From the NCBI GenBank assembly GCA_959602365.1, contig CAUGSS010000005.1, forward strand, positions 1 to 64,000: DNA of 64,000 bases, given 5' to 3'. Below, in pieces: positions 1 through 7,950 of this stretch (position 1 is the stretch's first letter; every line of letters begins with the position of its first letter). Below the pieces are notes generated by a model. The model saw only the letters and a list, made by a program, of their open reading frames with translations. It ran no database searches and was not told the DNA's origin. Origin of the DNA: an uncultured Eubacteriales bacterium (GTDB taxonomy: Bacteria; Bacillota; Clostridia; Oscillospirales; Oscillospiraceae). Made by a program: the position numbers and the translations under genes.

Positions 1-874
1 GATGATGGTGATGATGGTGGTGGGCATGGCCCTCGCCCTCGTGATGGTGGTGGTGCTCGTGCTCCCCGTCCTCGTGATGGTGGTGGTGCTCGTGCTCCCC
101 GTCCTCGTGATGGTGATGGTGCTCGTGCTCCCCGTCCTCGTGATGGTGATGGTGCTCGTGCTCCTCATCCTCGTCGTGGTGATGGTGGTGATGGCACTCG
201 CAGTCGGGGTCGTCGCACTCGTCGTCCTCCTCGTCCCAATCCGCCGCCTTGGCCTCGGCCATCAGCTCCTCCGCCAGGGAGTGGTGGTGCATGGCGGAGA
301 GGATGACGTCGCCGGAGATCTGGTCCCAGGGGGTGGTGATGATGGCGGCGTTGGGGTTGTGCTCCCGCAGCAGCTCCACCACCTCGTGGAGCTTCTCCTC
401 GCTCATGTCCTGGGTGCGGGAGAGGACGATGGTGCCGGCGGTCTCGATTTGGTCATTGAAGAATTCCCCGAAGTTCTTCATATACAGCTTGCACTTCTTG
501 GCGTTCACGACGGCCACAGCGCTGCCCAGCTCCATGGGGGTGGTCTTGTTGGCGTTGCCCACGGCCCGGCTCACATCGCTGAGCTTGCCCACGCCGGAGG
601 GCTCGATGATGACCCGGTCCGGATGGTACTGCTCCACCACTTCGTGGAGGGCGCGGTTGAAGTCGCCCACCAGGGAGCAGCAGATGCAGCCGGAGTTCAT
701 CTCATTGATCTGAATGCCGGCGTCCTTCAGGAAGCCGCCGTCGATGCCGATCTCGCCGAACTCGTTTTCGATCAGCACCAGCTTCTGGCCCTGGAAGGAC
801 TCCTCCAGCAGTTTTTTGATGAGGGTGGTCTTGCCCGCCCCCAGGAAACCGGAAATAATGTCAATTGTGGTCAT
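1..874 (-). CDS. G3E (CobW/HypB-like) GTPase with His-rich tail, C-terminus cut by window edge
   Basis: A P-loop GTPase of the G3E family, which usually acts as a metal chaperone or metallocofactor insertase in the cytoplasm. The N-terminus has a Walker A motif GFLGAGKTT at about residues 9-17, a conserved IENEFGEIGID segment, and the family metal-binding GCICC motif near residue 63. ATG at 874 follows an AGAGG ribosome binding site. After about residue 225 the protein becomes an Asp/Glu/His tail with blocks of five to six histidines, and the stop lies beyond position 1. His-rich ends in this family normally bind zinc or nickel; which metal applies here is not visible. A TATAAT-like -10 sits at 943-948 on the minus strand, with only a T-rich -35. 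The gene is separate from the two-component pair downstream of its start. Confidence 0.88.
   Translation of the reverse strand, partial: MTTIDIISGFLGAGKTTLIKKLLEESFQGQKLVLIENEFGEIGIDGGFLKDAGIQINEMNSGCICCSLVGDFNRALHEVVEQYHPDRVIIEPSGVGKLSDVSRAVGNANKTTPMELGSAVAVVNAKKCKLYMKNFGEFFNDQIETAGTIVLSRTQDMSEEKLHEVVELLREHNPNAAIITTPWDQISGDVILSAMHHHSLAEELMAEAKAADWDEEDDECDDPDCECHHHHHHDEDEEHEHHHHHEDGEHEHHHHHEDGEHEHHHHHEDGEHEHHHHHEGEGHAHHHHHHH
38..169. repeat. Four 33-bp tandem repeats encoding the His-rich tail
   Basis: Four consecutive 33-bp units at 38-70, 71-103, 104-136 and 137-169 encode, on the minus strand, an 11-residue unit DGEHEHHHHHE. Units 1 and 2 are identical; the others differ by a few bases. 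Further CAT/CAC runs continue to position 1, so the true array is longer. Confidence 0.9.
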
Positions 875-1021
875 GCTTGCTTACCTCTTTTATCTTGATG
901 CCTGAGGGGCTCCCTTCCGATGGAGTCCTTTGCTTTGCCAACATTATATTCTACCGCAAATGGACAAAAAAGCAGGGGGGGTATTTAAACCAATTGTGGT
1001 GGGGGGGGGGCCGACGGTAAA

Positions 1022-1060
1022 CGCCGCGGATTTGCCGGACTTTCCGGCAAATCCGCGGCG
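1022..1060 (-). terminator. Perfect 18-bp hairpin after the histidine kinase
   Basis: Arms 1022-1039 and 1043-1060 are perfectly complementary with a 3-nt loop. The hairpin lies 10 bp past the kinase stop codon. On the minus strand only a short TTTACC follows, so it may be a weak terminator or an mRNA-stabilising stem. Confidence 0.7.
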
Positions 1061-1069
1061 GAATCTGGG

Positions 1070-2398
1070 TCAATACTGGGAAAAGGGCTGCTCCTGGCCG
1101 CTGCTGCGGGCCGGCAGTCCCGTTCCGGCGCCGCCCCGCTCCTCTTTGGCCCGGGGCAGGGAAAAGAAGAAGGTGTTGCCTGTGTCGTCGGACTGTGCCC
1201 AGATCTTGCCGTGGTGGAGTTTGGCCAGCTCGGTGGCGATGGCCAGCCCCAGGCCATAGCCCTCCTGGGTGCGGGAGGGATCGGCCCGATAAAAGCGTTC
1301 AAAGATCCGCTCCAGCTGGTCGTGGGGGATGGGCTGTCCCTGGCTGTGGACGCTGAGCACGGCCCGGCGGCCCTCCCCCCGGAGCCGGACGGTGATCACC
1401 GAACCGTCGGGGGAGTATTTGCAGGCGTTGTCCAGATAGATGTCCAGCACCCGGCGCAGCAGGGCGGCGTCACCGGTCACCTCAATGTGTTGGGCGATCT
1501 CCTCCCGGATGGTCTTGCCCCGCTCAAAGGCCAGGGGTTCAAACAGCAGCAGGTCGTCCTCCACCAAGTCGCTCAGGGAGCACCGCTCCAGGTTGACCGG
1601 TTGGGCGGCGTTGTCGTTGCGGGCCAGCACCAGCATCTCCTCCACCAGGGTCTTCATCTGCCCTGAGGAGGCCCGGACGTTGTCCAGCCAGCGCTGCCGC
1701 TTTTCCGGGTCCGCGTCGTCGTACTCCTCCAGCATGTCCAGGCTGGACAGGATGACGGTCAGCGGGGTTTTGAGCTCATGGGAGGCGTCGGCCACAAACT
1801 GGCGCTGCTGCTTCCAGCTCTTCTCCACCGGCCGCACCGCCCATTGGGCCAGCAGCAGGCTGATGCCGAAGAAGACCGCCAGGGAGCCCAGGCCGATGAA
1901 GGCCAGGTTCCGGGCCAGGGCGGTGAGGGTGCTGCGCTCCTGGGTCAGGTCCACGAAGGCGATGCGGTGGCCGAAGATGGTGTTGACCCGGAGAAAGCGC
2001 AGATGGTATCCCCCCCGGCTGACGTCCCCGGTGTCTCCGGGGGACTGGAGGGCGTCGTTGACCACCTGGAGCAGGGTGTCCTGGTCTGTGGTGTCAAAAA
2101 ACTGGTTGGCCAGCACGAACAGCGTGTTCTGACCGCTGATCTGGACGGTGAAGTAGGGCAGCTGCACCCGGTCGGTGCCGAAGAGGGTATAGCTGCCCTC
2201 CTCTTCAGGGTTAATCTGAATGGAGTAGCTGGGGGTGCTGGTGGCGGTGAGGGTGACCGCCTGATCCAGCGCGGTCAGGCTGTCCCGCCGCAGGCTGTCC
2301 TGGGTGGTGGCCATCAGCACCGCGCACAGCGCCACCAGAATGGCCAGCACCGGGGCCATATTGATGGCCACGAATTTCCAGCGCAGGCGCCGAATCAT
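1070..2398 (-). CDS. Two-component sensor histidine kinase
   Basis: Membrane sensor kinase of 442 residues. A membrane segment lies at about residues 12-32, an extracellular sensor domain at about 33-160, and a second membrane segment at about 165-187. The HisKA box DASHELKTPL follows, with phospho-acceptor His207. The ATPase domain has an N box (DNACKYSPDGS), a G1-like segment with Ser in place of the usual Asp/Asn (VHSQGQPI), an F box (FERFYRAD) and a G2 box (YGLGLAI). The start codon overlaps the response-regulator stop in an ATGA arrangement, so the two are translationally coupled. The signal sensed is unknown. The neighbouring ABC-2 genes, in the same orientation upstream, are a possible target. 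Confidence 0.92.
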   Translation of the reverse strand: MIRRLRWKFVAINMAPVLAILVALCAVLMATTQDSLRRDSLTALDQAVTLTATSTPSYSIQINPEEEGSYTLFGTDRVQLPYFTVQISGQNTLFVLANQFFDTTDQDTLLQVVNDALQSPGDTGDVSRGGYHLRFLRVNTIFGHRIAFVDLTQERSTLTALARNLAFIGLGSLAVFFGISLLLAQWAVRPVEKSWKQQRQFVADASHELKTPLTVILSSLDMLEEYDDADPEKRQRWLDNVRASSGQMKTLVEEMLVLARNDNAAQPVNLERCSLSDLVEDDLLLFEPLAFERGKTIREEIAQHIEVTGDAALLRRVLDIYLDNACKYSPDGSVITVRLRGEGRRAVLSVHSQGQPIPHDQLERIFERFYRADPSRTQEGYGLGLAIATELAKLHHGKIWAQSDDTGNTFFFSLPRAKEERGGAGTGLPARSSGQEQPFSQY

Positions 2399-3078
2399 GC
2401 GCCATCCCCCGCTTCCAGATGGTAGCCGAGCATCCGCAGGGTGCGGATGGAGACGCTGGATTTCAGCCGGCTCAGCTTTTTGCGCAGGAAGGAGATATAG
2501 ACCTCCACGTTGTTGTCCTCCGCGTCGGATTCATAGCCCCACACCTTCAGAATCAGGGCCTCTTTGGTCACCACCTGGCCGGCGTTGGACATCAGCATGC
2601 CCATGATCTCAAACTCCTTGCGGCTCAGCCGCACCGAGCGCTCCCCGCATACCAGCAGACAGCTGGACAGCTCCAGCCGCAGGTCCCCGAAGCTCAGCGT
2701 ATTGTCCAGGGCGCTGGCCCCCTGCTTCCGGGTCAGCGCCCGCAGGCAGGCCAGCAGCTCCTCTGAGGCAAAGGGCTTGGTCAGGTAGTAGTCGGCGCCG
2801 GAGTCCAGGCCAGACACCTTGTCCTCCAGGGCGGAGCGGGCGGTGAGCATGAGCACGGGCAGATTGATCCCCGCCTGCCGCAGCTTCCGGGCCACGGTCA
2901 GGCCGTCCAGCTTGGGCAGCATCACGTCCAGAATCATGGCGTCGTAAATGCCGCTCATGGCGTTGTCCAGGCCGGATTCTCCATCATAGCACAGGTCGGC
3001 GGTGTAGTTGTTGGCCTCCAGCAGGTCGCCTATGGTGCGGGCAAGCCGTTTTTCGTCCTCTACCACCAGAATGCGCAT
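2395..3078 (-). CDS. OmpR/PhoB-family response regulator
   Basis: Response regulator of 227 residues. The receiver domain has acidic residues in VVEDE, phospho-acceptor Asp51 in ILDVMLP, Thr79 and Lys101 (LTKPF). A winged-helix DNA-binding domain fills the C-terminal 100 residues (RLSRKEFEIMGML; SFLRKKLSRL). It overlaps the sensor kinase by 4 bp and is transcribed first from its own promoter at 3119-3147. ATG at 3078 follows a GGAGGG ribosome binding site. It probably activates or represses its own operon or the adjacent transporter, but no operator was recognised. Confidence 0.94.
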   Translation of the reverse strand: MRILVVEDEKRLARTIGDLLEANNYTADLCYDGESGLDNAMSGIYDAMILDVMLPKLDGLTVARKLRQAGINLPVLMLTARSALEDKVSGLDSGADYYLTKPFASEELLACLRALTRKQGASALDNTLSFGDLRLELSSCLLVCGERSVRLSRKEFEIMGMLMSNAGQVVTKEALILKVWGYESDAEDNNVEVYISFLRKKLSRLKSSVSIRTLRMLGYHLEAGDGA

Positions 3079-3118
3079 GGCAGAGCCCTCCTTTGTTGTG
3101 GAAGAATGTTATGAGACC

Positions 3119-3147
3119 AGTTTACCCCGAAATTCTGACCGTTGCAA
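3119..3147 (-). promoter_or_regulatory. Sigma-A promoter for the two-component operon
   Basis: On the minus strand -35 TTGCAA (3142-3147), a 17-bp spacer and -10 TAAACT (3119-3124) lie about 40 bp before the response-regulator ATG. Confidence 0.7.
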
Positions 3148-3153
3148 GCGGTT

Positions 3154-4188
3154 TTACGCCTCTGTATCGGCTGTATCGGAGGCCTCCTGGGCGGCGTCGA
3201 AACCGGAGTTGGCCACAGTGATGATGTCGGTCAGGCTGGCCGCGCCGATGAGATAGACGCTCTGCCCGCCGTCGGCGGAGCAATAGTAATAGCTGCCGTT
3301 TTCATCCAGGCCGCCGATGGAGAGGGTCTGGTGGGCCGGGTTTCCGTCGTCATCGGTATAGATTACGGTGGCAGTGATGGGCGTGTCCAGGCCGCAGGCG
3401 GCCAGAGTGGCTTCGTCGGGCTTCCAGTAGGCCAGGGAGATGAATGTGGGATCCAGCGCTTCCTCTGTGATGGAGCTGAGCAGGGTGGAACTGGTGACAT
3501 CGGTGCCGTTGTTGTACCAGTGGTACTCGGTCTCCTCGTTCCCCTCCTCGTCCTCCACCGTCTCACTCTGGACGGTGAAGGAGCTCTCCTGCGCGCCCTG
3601 AATGGTCAGGCTGGTCACCTGGGACTCGTCGATGCTGTCCAGGGGAGAGGTGTCCGCCAGGTCGTTGATGGTCTCGGTGAGCTGGCCCACCAGGGTGGTG
3701 TCCAGGATCAGAATGGTGTCCCCGCCGGAGCGCATGGCGTAGTAGTACTCCTCGCTGCCCTCGGTAAAGGAGTTGCCGATGAGCAGCTGAAGCTGGCTGC
3801 CCTCGCTGTCCACCGTTTCCAGGGTGATGGAGGGGTCGGCGAGTCCGTAGGCCTCCAGGGAGTCGGCGATCTCAATCTCCCGCTGGGCCGGGTTGGACAG
3901 GGCGGTGACGATGGCCTGGACGGTGGTGGTGTTCAGCGGGAAATCCGCATCCTCCGCCCAGGTCCAGTTGCCCTCCCCGTCCTGAACCAGCGCTACGGTG
4001 CCGGTGGCGCTGGTCCAGCGCACTTCCGTGGGTTCTGTCGACAGTCCGATGGAGATGCTGTCCGACGCAGCGGCGGCCTCCTGGGCCGCCAGATGCCGGT
4101 TGTAGAGCAGCACCGCCACCAGAATCAGCACTGCGGCGGCCAGACAGCCCAGCAGCAAAAGTAATTGACGCTGTTTCTTCTTGCTCAT
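3154..4188 (-). CDS. DUF4340-type membrane-anchored protein of a GldG-like ABC locus
   Basis: A protein of about 344 residues with one N-terminal membrane segment (about residues 8-28) and a large external region. That region has repeated statements typical of DUF4340 proteins (WTWAEDADFPLN, AYGLADPSITL, YYAMRSGG). DUF4340 genes usually follow a GldF/GldG-like ABC-2 exporter, as here. The start is taken as ATG at 4188, because an AGGTGG ribosome binding site ends 6-7 nt upstream; an in-frame GTG at 4197 lies inside that site. The gene is 12 bp downstream of the GldG-like gene. The substrate is unknown. Confidence 0.82.
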   Translation of the reverse strand: MSKKKQRQLLLLLGCLAAAVLILVAVLLYNRHLAAQEAAAASDSISIGLSTEPTEVRWTSATGTVALVQDGEGNWTWAEDADFPLNTTTVQAIVTALSNPAQREIEIADSLEAYGLADPSITLETVDSEGSQLQLLIGNSFTEGSEEYYYAMRSGGDTILILDTTLVGQLTETINDLADTSPLDSIDESQVTSLTIQGAQESSFTVQSETVEDEEGNEETEYHWYNNGTDVTSSTLLSSITEEALDPTFISLAYWKPDEATLAACGLDTPITATVIYTDDDGNPAHQTLSIGGLDENGSYYYCSADGGQSVYLIGAASLTDIITVANSGFDAAQEASDTADTEA

Positions 4189-4200
4189 AGCAGCCACCTG

Positions 4201-5679
4201 TTACAGCTTGCGCCGGCGCAGCCAGTGCAGGAAGCCGCCCAGCAGGATGACCACCGGCAGGATGATGACAAAGATCAGGGTCCAGAGGGCGGGGTTGCGT
4301 ACGGTGTTGGGGGTGACCTCCAGGCTCTTGGACTCGATGGAGATGGTCTCCATATCGTCAAAGCCCGCGGTCATGGCGTTCATGAACACCTCCACATTGG
4401 CCACACCGGTGAAGGAGGAGACAAGAGCGTCGTCCACAAAGGAGTCGGCGCTGATGACGGTGAGCCGGGCGCCGGTGTTCTCGTCTGTGGCGTAAGCGCC
4501 CACCACATAGCTGCCGGTGGCATAGTTGTCCTGGCTTACATAGGCCACGCCGGAGTCGGAGGTGGTGAGGAAGCTGGTGACGGTAACTCCGTCAATGGAG
4601 GGGTCCACTACCTCCAGAGGGATGGCGGGGGAGACCTGGTTAGTGCCGTCGTAGCCCACCATGACATAGCTGTCGGAGCTCAGGGCGGAGGTGATGGAGT
4701 CAGAGGAACTCAAAGAGGGGAAGAAGACATAGGCGGAGCCGAAATACTGGTAGTAGTTGGCCTGGTCCGCCAGGGAGCCCTCCAGGATGTTCAGACCATA
4801 GGAGTTGGTCAGGCTGTTCAGATTGGGGAAGCTGGCGGACTCGGTCTCAGAGGAGAGCAGCACCATCACATGGCCGCCCCCGGAGAGGAATTCCTCCACC
4901 TGAGTGAGTTCGTCGGCGGAGAGGTCGCTGGTGGGCTGGTTGAACAGCAGCAGTTCGCACCCTTCCGGGATGCCGCCATCGGTGAGCAGGTTTACATCCT
5001 GGGTGGTCAGATTGTTCTTTTCGATCTGATCGCTGACTTCACTGCCCAAGGCGGCCTCGCCGTGGCCCGTATCACAGTAGACGGTATGGGTCGCATCGCT
5101 GGTCACCAGGTTGATGGCGCTGGTCAGCTGGCTTTCCGCGTCGAACTCGGTGTAGGAGAGCTGGCCATAGTAGTAGTAGGTGTACAGGTCGTAGACCAGG
5201 ATGTCGTCAAAGGAGATGATCTGCTGCTTGCCGGTGTCGGCGTTGCGCACCACCACCACGCTGCTGGATTCGGTGTCGTACTCAGACAGGGCCGAGGGAT
5301 ACAGGGTGGTATCGATGGTTTTCAGGCTCAGGTGGTCGGAGAGACTGCAGTACAGGTCCAGATAGGTGGAAATGCGCTGGTCCACTCCGTCGGTGGGAGC
5401 CAGGACAATAATTTCCACATCGGTATCCAGTCCGGAGAGCAGCTCCTGGCTGGTGTCGGAGACGGTGTAGATTTTTTCCGAGGAGAGATCCTTTTGCAGC
5501 AGGCTGGCGGGCAGCAGTCCCACTGCCAGGTTCACAATGATGACGATGGCCAGAACCACCAGGATGGAGACAGCGGCGAAGAGGCCGTTGCGCCCCTTCA
5601 GCGAGGTAAACAGCGCCTTGAATTCCCCCTGGGGCCGGGCCTGAGCCGGTTTGCTTTTTTCCTTGCGTTTTAGATTCAT
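4201..5679 (-). CDS. GldG-like ABC transporter auxiliary protein
   Basis: Protein of 492 residues of the family annotated as ABC-type transport system involved in gliding motility, auxiliary component. A cytoplasmic basic N-terminus precedes a membrane segment at about residues 35-57. A long extracellular domain follows (EIIVLAPTDGVDQR, VYCDTGHGEAALG, GCELLLFNQPTSDL, EFLSGGGHVMVLL), then a C-terminal membrane segment (LWTLIFVIILPVVILLGGFL) and a basic tail. The start at 5679 has an AGGAGGAGAAGG site. It sits between the permease and the DUF4340 protein. Despite the family name there is no evidence here for gliding; in Firmicutes these systems are of unknown substrate. Confidence 0.85.
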   Translation of the reverse strand: MNLKRKEKSKPAQARPQGEFKALFTSLKGRNGLFAAVSILVVLAIVIIVNLAVGLLPASLLQKDLSSEKIYTVSDTSQELLSGLDTDVEIIVLAPTDGVDQRISTYLDLYCSLSDHLSLKTIDTTLYPSALSEYDTESSSVVVVRNADTGKQQIISFDDILVYDLYTYYYYGQLSYTEFDAESQLTSAINLVTSDATHTVYCDTGHGEAALGSEVSDQIEKNNLTTQDVNLLTDGGIPEGCELLLFNQPTSDLSADELTQVEEFLSGGGHVMVLLSSETESASFPNLNSLTNSYGLNILEGSLADQANYYQYFGSAYVFFPSLSSSDSITSALSSDSYVMVGYDGTNQVSPAIPLEVVDPSIDGVTVTSFLTTSDSGVAYVSQDNYATGSYVVGAYATDENTGARLTVISADSFVDDALVSSFTGVANVEVFMNAMTAGFDDMETISIESKSLEVTPNTVRNPALWTLIFVIILPVVILLGGFLHWLRRRKL

Positions 5680-5695
5680 GTTCCTTCTCCTCCTC

Positions 5696-6562
5696 TCAGC
5701 AGTAGCGCCGCCGCTGAATCAGCTGAATGGTGATGAACACCAACAGGAAGATCAGGGACAGGTACAGGATCAGCCCGCTGAAGTCGAAGAGCTGATAGTC
5801 GGCAAAGTTTGAAAAAGCATTAGTTATAGAGAATTTGCCCAGCACGTTGGGCAGCAGATCCTCAAACAGAGCGTGCCGGACGAGAAAGACCACCAGTTCT
5901 GCTGCCATGGCCACCGCGGCGATGACGGTGGAGAGCAGCCAGTTGCCGGTCAGTGCGTTGAGCACCACCCCCAGCAGCAGGGCGATGAGCAGAGCGCCGA
6001 TGAAAGAGGCCGTGGCGGAGGAGGGAATGAAGCTCACCAGAGACTGCCACAGCAGAAGCAGCAGCACGGCGCCGAAGGTGCCGATGGCAGCGATGACCTG
6101 GCTCTCGGTGAGGGAGGAGATCAGCAGGCCCACCGCTATGCAGACGCTGCCCATCAGGAAAAACATCAGGATGGAAGCGTAATCCGAGGCCAGGGTGGCG
6201 CTGCCGTTGGCCAGGATAATCAGCGGGCAGAGGCAGAACAGCAGGCAGGGCAGGGCCAGCACGGTGAGCATGGCAAAATACTTGCCCAGCACCATCTTTG
6301 TGACGCTGACCGGGCTGGTCAGCAGCAGCTGGTCGGTCTTGCTGCGCCGGTCCTCGGCCATGGAGCGCATGGTGAGAATGGGGGTGGTCAGCATAAAGAT
6401 GAACAGACTGTTGTTCAGAGCGTAGGAGAAGCTGGGATAGCCGCTGAACAGGTTGGCCGCCATAAAGTAGATCCCCACACAGAAGATCAGGAAGGCAATG
6501 CAGATATATCCGGTCATGGAGTGGAAATAGGCGCCCAGCTCCCGTTTGTAGATTGCGATCAT
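5696..6562 (-). CDS. ABC-2 type permease (GldF-like)
   Basis: Integral membrane permease of 288 residues with six predicted membrane segments, starting MIAIYKRELGAYFHSMTGY. It has the GldF-type features of an N-terminal amphipathic helix and the phrase TPILTMRSMAEDRRSKTDQ, which is diagnostic for this ABC-2 subgroup. ATG overlaps the stop of the ATPase gene by 4 bp (ATGA), so expression is coupled. It should pair with the ATPase at 6559-7629 and with the GldG-like partner 16 bp downstream. Confidence 0.9.
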   Translation of the reverse strand: MIAIYKRELGAYFHSMTGYICIAFLIFCVGIYFMAANLFSGYPSFSYALNNSLFIFMLTTPILTMRSMAEDRRSKTDQLLLTSPVSVTKMVLGKYFAMLTVLALPCLLFCLCPLIILANGSATLASDYASILMFFLMGSVCIAVGLLISSLTESQVIAAIGTFGAVLLLLLWQSLVSFIPSSATASFIGALLIALLLGVVLNALTGNWLLSTVIAAVAMAAELVVFLVRHALFEDLLPNVLGKFSITNAFSNFADYQLFDFSGLILYLSLIFLLVFITIQLIQRRRYC

Positions 6563-7629
6563 GATTCACTGGCCTCCTCTCCGGACGCCTCGGCGTCCTG
6601 GACCGGGGATAAATCAGGTTCCTCCGGCGCCTCAGTTTGGGACAGAAGGGATTCCTCCGGCGCTGCAGATTCGGGGGAATCGGTCTGATCTGCCGTTCCG
6701 GCCTCGTCCTGGGTCAGGGACAGGAAGACCTGCTCCAGAGAGGCGGTGGTGACATTGAGCTCCACCAGGGGAACGCCCGCCGCAGCAAAGGCAAAGAAGA
6801 GGTCTTCCCGGGGGTCTGTATCCGGGGCATACTCCATCTGTGCGGTTACGTCGCCGTTTTTGTCGCTGAGGGAGAGATTGGTGAGGCCGTCCACGCCGGA
6901 CAGAATCTGTTCCACTGCGACCCGCTCTCCCCGGGCGGTGAGGGTCAGTTTGGTATTGCCGCTGAGCTGATTTTCCAGCTCTTCGGCCAGGCCGTCGGCC
7001 ACCTTTTTGCCCTGGTGCAGAATGACGATGCGGTCGCAGGCCACCTGGACCTCGGAGAGTTTGTGGGAGCTGAGAATAACGGTGTGTTCCCGGCCCAATT
7101 GGCGGATCAGTTCCAGCATTTCATTGATCTGCCGGGGATCCAGGCCATCGGTGGGCTCGTCCAGGATGATGATGTCCGGCGATCCCAGAATGGCCTGGGC
7201 CAGCCCCACCCGCTGGCGATAGCCCTTGGAGAGGTTTTTGATCAGCCGGCCGGATACCTCGGTCAGGGCGGTCAGCTCCATGGCCTTCTGGAGCTGGTCG
7301 GCGCGCTGCTGCTTGGGCAGCAGTTTGAGCTGGGCGCAGAAGTGCAGATACTCTGACACCGTCATATCCAGATAGAGCGGCGGCTGGTCGGGCAGATAGC
7401 CCACGCACCGCTTGGCCTGCTCCGGTTCCTCCAGAATGTCGTGACCGTTGATGACGATCTGTCCCTCGGTGGGGGCAAGATAGCCGGTGATCATGTTCAT
7501 GGTGGTGGTCTTGCCTGCGCCGTTCAGGCCCAGCAGACCGCAGACCTGGCCCTGTTCTATGGTCAGATCCAGGTGGTCTACTGCCGCCTGGTCGCCATAT
7601 CGCTTGACCAAATTGTGAATTTCGATCAC
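6559..7629 (-). CDS. ABC transporter ATP-binding protein (GldA/CcmA-type)
   Basis: Cytoplasmic ATPase of 356 residues with Walker A GLNGAGKTTTMN, ABC signature LSKGYRQRVGLA, Walker B IIILDEPTDGLDP and an H-loop (VILSSHKLSE). The last 60-70 residues are a low-complexity acidic Pro/Glu/Ser tail beyond the usual DUF4162-like end. The start is set at GTG 7629 because GAGGAGGAACACGCA directly precedes it and the homologous core begins there (VIEIHNLVKRYG). Longer in-frame starts upstream have no ribosome binding site. It is the first gene of a four-gene operon (ATPase, permease, GldG-like, DUF4340). Confidence 0.92.
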   Translation of the reverse strand: MIEIHNLVKRYGDQAAVDHLDLTIEQGQVCGLLGLNGAGKTTTMNMITGYLAPTEGQIVINGHDILEEPEQAKRCVGYLPDQPPLYLDMTVSEYLHFCAQLKLLPKQQRADQLQKAMELTALTEVSGRLIKNLSKGYRQRVGLAQAILGSPDIIILDEPTDGLDPRQINEMLELIRQLGREHTVILSSHKLSEVQVACDRIVILHQGKKVADGLAEELENQLSGNTKLTLTARGERVAVEQILSGVDGLTNLSLSDKNGDVTAQMEYAPDTDPREDLFFAFAAAGVPLVELNVTTASLEQVFLSLTQDEAGTADQTDSPESAAPEESLLSQTEAPEEPDLSPVQDAEASGEEASES

Positions 7630-7950
7630 TGCGTGTTCCTCCTCGCTTGGATAATTCGGGCGCCGCGCCCGGTCGTTCGATGCTAGCATACCCGTGAAAT
7701 CTTAAATTTGACTGAAGTTAGAAAAAACTGGAAATTAAGCGGTAAAGGATCCAGGCCAGGCCGCATGCGTGTGCCCAGCAGCAGGGGAGCGGGGAGTTGT
7801 CTCTCCGCCCGGTAAAAGGTTGACAAAGGCCGCCCTGGTGTGGTTTGATTATCTGAAATGGAAATCCAATTCAGGGAAAACACCGCACGCGCCGCGGCAG
7901 GCGGAGCGCTCCGGCCGGTCGGACCTGAAGGAACAGGGGGAGGAGATTGC
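7630..7950. other. Divergent intergenic region between two ABC operons
   Basis: About 320 bp without a gene between oppositely oriented operons. On the plus strand a TTGACA (7820-7825) with TTTGAT (7844-7849) at 18 bp could drive the exporter. On the minus strand TATGCT near 7686 has no good -35. No hairpin or recognisable riboswitch was seen. Confidence 0.45.

Noticed and set aside
2..898. Plus-strand frame of 298 codons at the window start
   Set aside because: It is the antisense of the His-rich GTPase, whose Walker A and GCICC motifs are intact on the minus strand.
2110..2135. GAAC/GTTC pair inside the histidine kinase gene
   Set aside because: The gap is 5 nt instead of 4, and it lies within coding sequence away from any promoter.
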